Shown in pieces: positions 6,814 to 11,444 of a DNA stretch of 13,420 nucleotides. The notes beneath the pieces are model-generated. The model was not told the DNA's origin. It saw only the letters and a list, made by a program, of their open reading frames with translations, and searched no databases. A program made the position numbers and the translations under genes. Every line of letters starts with the position of its first letter. Position 1 is the stretch's first letter. This stretch comes from CAYIEP01 sp964362515 (GTDB taxonomy: Bacteria; Patescibacteriota; Minisyncoccia; UBA6257; UBA9933): the NCBI GenBank assembly GCA_964362515.1, contig CAYIEP010000010.1, forward strand, positions 1 to 13,420, read 5' to 3'.

Positions 6814-6842
6814 ATTATATTAAATGTATAGCCTAAACACAA
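6814..6842 (-). promoter_or_regulatory. Candidate yraN promoter
   Basis: On the minus strand TTGTGT (6842 to 6837), 17 bp, then TATAAT (6819 to 6814). The -35 matches only the TTG. The ATG codons lie 5 and 8 nt after the -10, implying a leaderless transcript. Confidence 0.5.
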
Positions 6843-6859
6843 CAAATATCTATGATTAA

Positions 6860-7000
6860 TATGTTTGCCGGCAAACAAAAAATTCAAAGCTTGGTAATAA
6901 TCCGAATGTTTCCAATAGATTTAAATCACTTTATGGGCTTTATAAGTGGGACATTTACGATAAAGACCAAAAATTCATAAATAAATTTATTGATAATTAA
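6860..7000 (+). pseudogene. Possible remnant reading frame
   Basis: A frame open from 6860 to the TAA at 6998-7000 reads NNPNVSNRFKSLYGLYKWD and ends in NKFIDN. It has no ATG and no ribosome binding site, and I recognise no family. The composition is protein-like, but chance is quite possible for 46 codons. Confidence 0.2.
6862..6877. repeat. Perfect 16-bp palindrome related to parS
   Basis: TGTTTGCCGGCAAACA is fully self-complementary. It matches parS (TGTTTCACGTGAAACA) at 12 of 16 positions: both five-base arms are identical and the core is changed. Its centre is 156 bp from that of the parS site. It could be an operator, a diverged ParB/Noc-type site, or one of the GC palindromes of this genome. 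Confidence 0.6.
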
Positions 7001-7007
7001 ACTTAAT

Positions 7008-7043
7008 TTGTACAAAATGTTTCACGTGAAACATTTTGTACAA
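7008..7043. repeat. Perfect 36-bp palindrome around parS
   Basis: The 18-nt left half (7008-7025) is exactly complementary to the right half (7026-7043), centred on CAC/GTG. Outside it, CTTAA (7002-7006) and TTAAG (7047-7051) continue the symmetry with a small offset. Known parS sites need only the central 16 bp, so the conserved 10-bp flanks on each side are unexplained. Confidence 0.9.
7018..7033. promoter_or_regulatory. parS centromere site (ParB binding)
   Basis: TGTTTCACGTGAAACA is identical to the canonical chromosomal parS sequence first defined for Spo0J/ParB of Bacillus subtilis and conserved across most bacterial phyla. ParB loads here, spreads, and is moved by ParA to segregate the origin region. 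parA and parB are not in this window. An exact 16-bp match at the centre of a longer palindrome in non-coding DNA is very unlikely by chance. parS sites usually lie near oriC; nothing else here (no dnaA or DnaA box cluster) marks the origin. Confidence 0.88.
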
Positions 7044-7073
7044 GATTTAAGCCAAAAAATCATAAATTTCGTC

Positions 7074-7097
7074 TGTTAAACATTTATTTGTTTAACA
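7074..7097. repeat. 9-bp inverted repeat with 6-nt loop
   Basis: TGTTAAACA (7074-7082) and TGTTTAACA (7089-7097) are perfect reverse complements around TTTATT. No T-run follows on either strand, so a protein-binding site is more likely than a terminator. Confidence 0.6.
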
Positions 7098-7101
7098 ATG
7101 G

Positions 7102-7125
7102 AGTGTTTTATATATATTTTACACT
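7102..7125. repeat. Short AGTGT/ACACT inverted repeat around an AT core
   Basis: AGTGT (7102-7106) and ACACT (7121-7125) flank a TA-rich core. The arms are only 5 bp, so the significance is modest alone. Confidence 0.3.
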
Positions 7126-7133
7126 AAAATATC

Positions 7134-7161
7134 AACTTTGTCAAATATACTTGACAAAGTT
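7134..7161. repeat. 11-bp inverted repeat at the comEC 3' end
   Basis: AACTTTGTCAA (7134-7144) and TTGACAAAGTT (7151-7161) are perfect reverse complements with a 6-nt loop; the comEC stop codon (7162-7160) overlaps the right arm. It may act as a terminator or mRNA-stabilising hairpin for comEC, but the following minus-strand sequence is only mildly T-rich, so an operator role cannot be excluded. Confidence 0.7.
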
Positions 7162-8593
7162 ATTGTTTTGTTTTCTTTTGATGTAAAACGAATAATAGTA
7201 AAACGAAATAAAATATAGCGACAAAAATTATACCCGCTTTAACGGAAAGAGCGGGGAATCTTCCAAAAAATTCAATAACCCATAATTCATAGCTTAACAA
7301 AATATTGACGAACCATCCGATAACCAAACTTAGGTGATAAGAAGCAAAACCAACGCTTCCGGCTAAAAATCCGATAAACATGGTAAGCGGCATAAATTCA
7401 AGAATCAAGATATTGGCAATTAATCCAAAAACGGAGAGCTTGCCGAAGTTGAAAACAAGAATTGGGATTACCGTTAATTGGGCCGCCGTTGTGTTTAAGA
7501 AATTTTTTCTCCAACCAAAAATACCTTCTTCGTCTTTCATTTTTAAAAACTTTTTTATTGCCGGGGAAAGATAAACTATTCCCATAAGAGCCGCGAAAGA
7601 AAGCTGGAACCCTAAATCAAAACGCAAAACATTGGGATTTATCAGAACCATAAAAAGAGCCGCCAAAACTATCGCGTTTCTCATACTTTTTATCCTTCCT
7701 ATTTGCTCGGCTAATAGAGCAATACTTCCCATTATCGCCGCTCTTACGATTGACGGTTCGGCGCCGGCCATAAAAACAAAACCGATTATTAATATTAAAG
7801 TAAAAACAAAAGTCGCTCTTCTTGAAAACATATAGCCGAAAAAAGCAAAGGCCGCGGTCGCCAGAATGGTGATGTTATAACCCGACAAGGCGACCAAATG
7901 AGAAGTGCCGGAATTATTCATCGCCTCTTTAAACTCTTTGGAAAATTGAGCTCTTTCTCCGATTGTGATGCCGGACAAAAACGCGGCTTTTTCATAAGAA
8001 AGAATTTTATTTATATTTCCAACAAAATTTTCCTTTAAACTAAAAAGCGCGGCTTTAAAAAATAATCCGTTGTTTTTAGAAATAAGTTTTGATTTTGGAT
8101 AATCGCTTACCGCGAAAATAGAGTCTTTTTCAAGGTATTTCGCGTAGCTTTCGCTTTTCGGTTTTTTAATAAGCCCATCAAACTCTATAAGGTCCCCGTA
8201 ATCAAACTCCGGATATCTATTAAGATTAATCAGAATTCTTCCGGAAAACGGCTCGGAAAGTTTTATTATTAATTTTTGTTGGTCTCCTTTTTGAGGATAT
8301 TCCGAAATAATTCCTGAAAAAATTATTTTTTCTCCGATAGGTATGTTTATTTTACTTTTTTGAAAACTGTTCCAAAAATAATAATAAAAACCGCCTAAAT
8401 TAACCGCCAAAAATAAAACCGAAATAAAAATCAAGAATCTTTTTTTATTAATATATCCGAAAAGAAAGATTATAAAAGAAACCGCCAAAACAAAAAAAAC
8501 TAGAACGCTTAAGCTTATTTTGTCAAAACTTTTTAAAAGAACTCCGAAAAGAAAAAACGAAGAAAACCAAAAAGCTATTTCGTGAATTCTCAT
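7160..8593 (-). CDS. comEC: ComEC/Rec2-type DNA-uptake membrane channel, without hydrolase domain
   Basis: This 477-aa polytopic protein is the predicted inner-membrane DNA channel of natural transformation. Hydrophobic helices near the N terminus (about 5-20, 27-47, 52-72) precede a beta-rich soluble domain of the DUF4131/OB type (about 85-170). The Competence domain follows (about 190-470) with G229-TSHLVALSGYN240, GAEPSIVRAAIM (277-288) and DLGFQLSFAALMG (326-338). The chain ends in HQKKTKQ after the last helix, so the C-terminal metallo-beta-lactamase domain of classical ComEC (700-800 aa) is absent. A separate hydrolase of that type lies about 1.2 kb away (5102-5956). The gene starts 2 nt after the adenosyltransferase stop. 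An 11-bp inverted repeat covers its 3' end. Confidence 0.92.
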   Translation of the reverse strand: MRIHEIAFWFSSFFLFGVLLKSFDKISLSVLVFFVLAVSFIIFLFGYINKKRFLIFISVLFLAVNLGGFYYYFWNSFQKSKINIPIGEKIIFSGIISEYPQKGDQQKLIIKLSEPFSGRILINLNRYPEFDYGDLIEFDGLIKKPKSESYAKYLEKDSIFAVSDYPKSKLISKNNGLFFKAALFSLKENFVGNINKILSYEKAAFLSGITIGERAQFSKEFKEAMNNSGTSHLVALSGYNITILATAAFAFFGYMFSRRATFVFTLILIIGFVFMAGAEPSIVRAAIMGSIALLAEQIGRIKSMRNAIVLAALFMVLINPNVLRFDLGFQLSFAALMGIVYLSPAIKKFLKMKDEEGIFGWRKNFLNTTAAQLTVIPILVFNFGKLSVFGLIANILILEFMPLTMFIGFLAGSVGFASYHLSLVIGWFVNILLSYELWVIEFFGRFPALSVKAGIIFVAIFYFVLLLFVLHQKKTKQ

Positions 8594-8595
8594 CT

Positions 8596-9144
8596 TTAAT
8601 ATGAGGGTGGGTTTTCTTTAACGCCGGCGCGGAAATTCACCAGTCTGGCGGCCGCGTATAAAAGCGATGAGAGCCTATTCAAAAATACCAGTATCATTGG
8701 GTCTATTTTTGCCCCTTCTTGTTTCGAAACGCCGACAATTTTTCGCTCCGCTCTCCGCGCGAGAGTTCGCGCGAAATCAAAATGCGCCGCCAACGTCGTC
8801 CCTCCAGAAATAAAAAATGTTTTGATTGGGGGCATTTCTTTTTCTATCATATCAATCGCCGCCTCCATATGTTTAATTTTTTCTTTCGTGATGGTCTTGT
8901 CCGCTCCGGCAATATGCGCTTGCGCGATAAATAGATTCTGCTGTATCCAATCAATAAGCTCTAGGAAACTTTTTCCTTCCGAAAGCGGCTTACCGGCTTC
9001 CGCGTTTGTTTTGCATATGCCTAAAAAAGAATTACATTCGTCTAAGGCGCCAAGCGCTTCCGCCACCGCGGAGCTCTTTGAAATCTTTTGGTCACAACCG
9101 AATGTTTTTGTTGTTCCATTGTCTCCTTTTCGCGTATAGAGCAT
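8596..9144 (-). CDS. Corrinoid (cob(I)alamin) adenosyltransferase, PduO type
   Basis: This 182-aa four-helix-bundle protein transfers the adenosyl group of ATP to cob(I)alamin to make adenosylcobalamin. The N-terminal ATP loop T4-RKGDNGTT12, the EALGALDECNSFLG helix (29-42), the FISGGTT segment followed by FARTLARRAER (124-134), and LNRLSSLLYAAAR (155-167) are all family signatures; F-ISGGTT replaces the more common LPGG form. Length is normal. It is the first gene of a two-gene unit with comEC, an unusual pairing. No cobalamin-dependent enzyme or corrinoid transporter is visible here. The ATG lies 8 nt after a GATAAT hexamer, with no Shine-Dalgarno. Confidence 0.9.
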   Translation of the reverse strand: MLYTRKGDNGTTKTFGCDQKISKSSAVAEALGALDECNSFLGICKTNAEAGKPLSEGKSFLELIDWIQQNLFIAQAHIAGADKTITKEKIKHMEAAIDMIEKEMPPIKTFFISGGTTLAAHFDFARTLARRAERKIVGVSKQEGAKIDPMILVFLNRLSSLLYAAARLVNFRAGVKENPPSY

Positions 9145-9152
9145 GAAGAAAT

Positions 9153-9158
9153 ATTATC
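9153..9158 (-). promoter_or_regulatory. Candidate -10 element of the adenosyltransferase-comEC unit
   Basis: GATAAT on the minus strand ends 8 nt before the ATG at 9144, so transcription would begin at or next to the start codon. No convincing -35 is seen. Confidence 0.35.
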
Positions 9159-9221
9159 ATATGTAGTGCTATTTAATAAACATGCTATTTAAATAACTAG
9201 ATAGTTCAATCAAAAAGACAA

Positions 9222-10433
9222 TTAAACTATAATTCCACCCCCAAAAAGCTCGCCTTTTTGACTATAAAAAACAGCTGACTGGCCCGGCGCGACGAACTTA
9301 ACCGATTCGTCGAAAACGAGCCGCGCCCCTTTATTTTTTAAATAAAAAGTCGCCCGCGCGAGCGGTTGGCGATATCTCACTCGCGCCAAAACGTCTACTT
9401 CACTATTCGCGCCTTGCCTGCCGGCGGGCAGAGAACTAGAAAAAATAAGGGGACTAATAAGGTTCAAATCTTTTAATTCAATTTCTTTTTTATAGAGCGC
9501 GTAATTATTTTCTTCTGCAAGAATTATGGAATTGGTTTTTGTATTTTTCCATGCCACATAATAAGGTTTGTTTCCGGAAATTCCCAGCCCGCGCCTTTGA
9601 CCGATGGTATAAAAATGGGCCCCTTTATGTTCTCCGATTTTTTCGCCGGAAACGTTTAAAACATCTCCTTTTTGGGGAGAAATATAATGGGACAAAAAAT
9701 CATCAAGCGTAATTTTTCCAAGAAAACAAATTCCCTGGGAATCTTTTTTATCCGCCGTAATCAAACCGGCTTTTTTAGCGATTTGCCGCGCTTCTGATTT
9801 CAAATAATCGCCAATCGGAAACAAACAATGTTTTAATTGCTCTTGGGTCAATGTCCAAAGAAAATATGATTGGTCTTTGGTTTTGTCTTTGGCTTCTAAT
9901 AATGAAAATTGTGGCGAAGTTTCGTCGCTAAGAAAAGTGTCTCGGAGCCCGAGCGAGTATGGTTTAAGCGAAGCGAGAGAGCGAGGGCGAGAGTTAAGGG
10001 ACGAGCGAATCGCTGGATGAGCTAGACCCCGTCTTTTCGTGCGATGAAACTTCGCCAAACGAACATAATGTCCCGTCGCCACATAATCCGCTCCCATTTC
10101 AAGCGCTTTTTTCAAAAACAAACCGAATTTAATTTCTTTATTGCACATCACGTCGGGATTAGGAGTAATACCTTTGCGATACCCATCAACCATATAATCA
10201 ACTACCTTTTTTTTATATTCTTCTTCAAAATCCCAAACATAAAACGGGATTTTCAATTTTTCGGCCACTCGGCGAGCGTCTTCGGCGTCCTGTTCGGCGC
10301 ATCCGTCAACATTAAAACAGCGCATAAAAATGCCAATCACATTATATCCGCGGTTTTTCAATAATAAAGCGGCGACGCTGGAGTCAACGCCGCCGGACAT
10401 CCCGACAAAAACCGTCTTTTTATTTTTCTTCAT
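9222..10433 (-). CDS. mnmA: tRNA 2-thiouridylase MnmA with in-frame insertions
   Basis: MnmA adds sulfur to U34 of Lys, Glu and Gln tRNAs. The 403-aa protein has the PP-loop S13-GGVDSS19, catalytic cysteines C97 (VMCNKEIKFG) and C236 (GICFLG), the TGHY (120-123) and KDQSYFLW (186-193) tRNA and ATP motifs, and the C-terminal beta-barrel (GIGQRRGLG-like at 277-284). Two stretches are foreign to the family. Residues 127-174 (ending SDETSP) are encoded by a 144-bp element with 16-bp inverted repeats, placed in the variable loop just before KDQSYFL. Residues 335-341 (LPAGRQG) come from a 16-nt hairpin. Both keep the frame, and all catalytic residues remain, so the enzyme is probably active. The gene begins 8 nt after efp and shares its transcript. 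Confidence 0.93.
   Translation of the reverse strand: MKKNKKTVFVGMSGGVDSSVAALLLKNRGYNVIGIFMRCFNVDGCAEQDAEDARRVAEKLKIPFYVWDFEEEYKKKVVDYMVDGYRKGITPNPDVMCNKEIKFGLFLKKALEMGADYVATGHYVRLAKFHRTKRRGLAHPAIRSSLNSRPRSLASLKPYSLGLRDTFLSDETSPQFSLLEAKDKTKDQSYFLWTLTQEQLKHCLFPIGDYLKSEARQIAKKAGLITADKKDSQGICFLGKITLDDFLSHYISPQKGDVLNVSGEKIGEHKGAHFYTIGQRRGLGISGNKPYYVAWKNTKTNSIILAEENNYALYKKEIELKDLNLISPLIFSSSLPAGRQGANSEVDVLARVRYRQPLARATFYLKNKGARLVFDESVKFVAPGQSAVFYSQKGELFGGGIIV
9415..9430. repeat. In-frame GC palindrome in mnmA (LPAGRQG)
   Basis: TGCCTGCC followed by GGCGGGCA forms an 8-bp inverted repeat with one G-T pair, with no loop. Read on the minus strand it contributes PAGRQ. The surrounding gene is AT-rich, and relatives lack this segment, so it is probably a small mobile or spreading palindrome. 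Confidence 0.7.
9913..10056. mobile_element. MITE-like 144-bp insertion in mnmA
   Basis: The left end GGCGAAGTTTCGTCGC (9913-9928) and the right end GCGATGAAACTTCGCC (10041-10056) are inverted repeats with 15 of 16 matches, and the symmetry continues loosely inside (AAGAAAAG against CTTTTCG-type sequence). The span is 144 bp, exactly 48 codons, and encodes residues 127-174. The inside is rich in GCGAG motifs, unlike its AT-rich host gene. No transposase is present and I see no clear target duplication. Confidence 0.72.
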
Positions 10434-10441
10434 ATTTTACT

Positions 10442-11011
10442 TTAAACTTTTTCCGTTCTTTCCGTATATTCCCCGGTTTGAGTGTTAACGCGAATAATAT
10501 CGCCTTCGTTGATAAAGAGCGGAACGCTGATTTTCGCGCCGGATTCAATAACAACCGTTTTTGTTCCGCCTTGAGCCGTATCGCCTTTAATCGCCGGCGG
10601 CGCTTCAATAACTTTATAATCAACTTTGATGGGAAGCTCTATTCCTATTATCTTTTCTCCGAATTTCATCGCTTTAATATCTAAATTGGGCTTTAAAAAT
10701 TTATTTCCCTCGCCTAATATCCCCAGACTTAACATAAAACGATTTTTGGGGTTGCCGCTTTCACAAAACCAAAACTCGTCGCGATGATGATAAAGAAATT
10801 TCGCTCCAATTTTTTCAATCTCCGCCTCTTCAATTTCGTCGCTCATCTGAAAAGATTTTTCTTGGGTTCGGCCGGTTATTAAATTTTTGAGAGTCGCTTT
10901 CATTACCGGCTTTCTTTGTTGCATTCTTACAAATTCCGAACTCATCACCAAATAAGGCGCTCCGTCAAGCGCGATATATATTCCCTGTTTTAATTCCGAA
11001 TAAGAAATCAT
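10442..11011 (-). CDS. efp: Elongation factor P with an altered active loop
   Basis: EF-P relieves ribosomes stalled at polyproline. The 189-aa protein has the three-domain layout: KOW-like N domain (1-65), OB domain (68-128) and C-terminal OB domain (130-189) with the signature IKGDTAQGGTK (141-151) and the ending TGEY. In E. coli the loop SEFVKPGKGQAF carries the modified Lys34. Here the same-length loop is S25-EFVRMQQRKPVM37: the PGKG tip is gone and Gln32 aligns with Lys34, followed by Arg33 and Lys34. Whether Arg33 or Lys34 takes over, or the factor works unmodified, cannot be told. No modification enzyme gene is nearby. It is transcribed ahead of mnmA from an extended -10 promoter. Confidence 0.95.
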   Translation of the reverse strand: MISYSELKQGIYIALDGAPYLVMSSEFVRMQQRKPVMKATLKNLITGRTQEKSFQMSDEIEEAEIEKIGAKFLYHHRDEFWFCESGNPKNRFMLSLGILGEGNKFLKPNLDIKAMKFGEKIIGIELPIKVDYKVIEAPPAIKGDTAQGGTKTVVIESGAKISVPLFINEGDIIRVNTQTGEYTERTEKV

Positions 11012-11023
11012 GTTTTAAAAATA

Positions 11024-11051
11024 TTGACATGTATTATAACATCAATATAAT
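11024..11051 (+). promoter_or_regulatory. Consensus sigma70 promoter of the 89-aa gene
   Basis: TTGACA (11024-11029) and TATAAT (11046-11051) are both perfect hexamers, 16 bp apart. The transcript would start near 11058, giving a leader of about 36 nt before the ATG at 11094. Confidence 0.8.
11033..11041 (-). promoter_or_regulatory. Extended -10 promoter of efp-mnmA
   Basis: On the minus strand TGTTATAAT (11041 to 11033) fits the extended -10 pattern TGnTATAAT. Transcription would start near 11026, about 15 nt before the efp ATG. No good -35 is present. It lies within the spacer of the divergent promoter at 11024-11051. Confidence 0.5.
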
Positions 11052-11093
11052 CAAACAGGCTACTTAAAACCCGGTTATCACTAGGAGAATGTT

Positions 11094-11363
11094 ATGAAAA
11101 GAATGAGCGTAGGAGATTATTTCGGAACAAGACAAGGAAAAGAAGTTCTTCTGTTATTGTCGCAGTACGCGGCAATACCGTCTAGTAAGATTCTTCCTCT
11201 TATTATAAGGGCGTTCCCTTTTAATAAGGGGGTGAGCGGGGAAGACCATCATTCCCAAAACACGATTACTCGAAAACTGCGCTTTCTGCAGTCGGTGTGC
11301 CGTTGTGTTGGGGGAATGGACGAAAAAGAATTTTTAAAAATAGCTACTTGTATTCTTAAATAA
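11094..11363 (+). CDS. Small protein of unknown function (89 aa)
   Basis: I do not recognise this protein. It starts MKRMSVGDYFGTRQGKEVLL, is basic, and appears mostly helical: residues 13-26, 30-40, 55-72 and 77-88. A HHSQN stretch (52-56) and three cysteines (68, 70, 87) could bind metal, but no known motif is complete. No signal peptide or membrane segment is seen. Support for a real gene is strong: a perfect TTGACA-N16-TATAAT promoter, an AGGAG at 11083-11087 with 6-nt spacing, and an intrinsic terminator just after the stop. It is monocistronic and diverges from efp. The helical, basic character would suit a nucleic-acid-binding protein, which is only a guess. Confidence 0.8.
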   Translation: MKRMSVGDYFGTRQGKEVLLLLSQYAAIPSSKILPLIIRAFPFNKGVSGEDHHSQNTITRKLRFLQSVCRCVGGMDEKEFLKIATCILK

Positions 11364-11384
11364 TAGTCGACGCGATAAAAACAA

Positions 11385-11415
11385 CCTCTCGGGGCAACGG
11401 CTTCGCGAGGTTTTT
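11385..11415 (+). terminator. Intrinsic terminator of the 89-aa gene
   Basis: CCTCTCG (11385-11391) pairs with CGCGAGG (11404-11410) with one mismatch, followed by five T. It also ends close to the -10 of the next gene, so that gene needs its own promoter. Confidence 0.8.
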
Positions 11416-11432
11416 AATTTAAAAAATTATTG

Positions 11433-11438
11433 TATTAT
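11433..11438 (+). promoter_or_regulatory. Candidate -10 of the kelch-carboxypeptidase gene
   Basis: TATTAT ends 6 nt before the ATG at 11445. No Shine-Dalgarno is present in that gap, so a leaderless mRNA is likely. The -35 position falls on the T-run of the preceding terminator and is weak. Confidence 0.4.
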
Positions 11439-11444
11439 TTTCGT

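Larger units (their letters stand above)
6809..7159. other. Intergenic region rich in inverted repeats
   Basis: This 351-bp stretch without an intact gene holds five inverted repeats: 6862-6877, 7008-7043 (with parS), 7074-7097, 7102-7125 and 7134-7161. It separates two genes transcribed in the same direction, comEC and yraN. It is strongly AT-rich apart from the 6862 palindrome. A stop-free stretch (6860-7000, +) could be a decayed coding remnant. Confidence 0.8.

Noticed and set aside
8822..9139. 105-codon plus-strand frame
   Set aside because: Antisense shadow of the adenosyltransferase, which has every family motif.
9168..9197. Near-direct repeat GCTATTTA(A)ATA in the spacer downstream of mnmA
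   Set aside because: Only two short AT-rich copies; compatible with chance.
9203..9228. Inverted repeat AGTTCAAT/ATTAAACT as an mnmA terminator
   Set aside because: The stem has a mismatch and no T-run follows on the minus strand.
10044..10364. 106-codon plus-strand frame over mnmA
   Set aside because: Antisense to conserved MnmA motifs; no start signals.
11430..11444. TTG start for the kelch-carboxypeptidase gene
   Set aside because: It overlaps the -10 hexamer (11433-11438) and would add five residues before a clean membrane anchor; the ATG at 11445 fits better.
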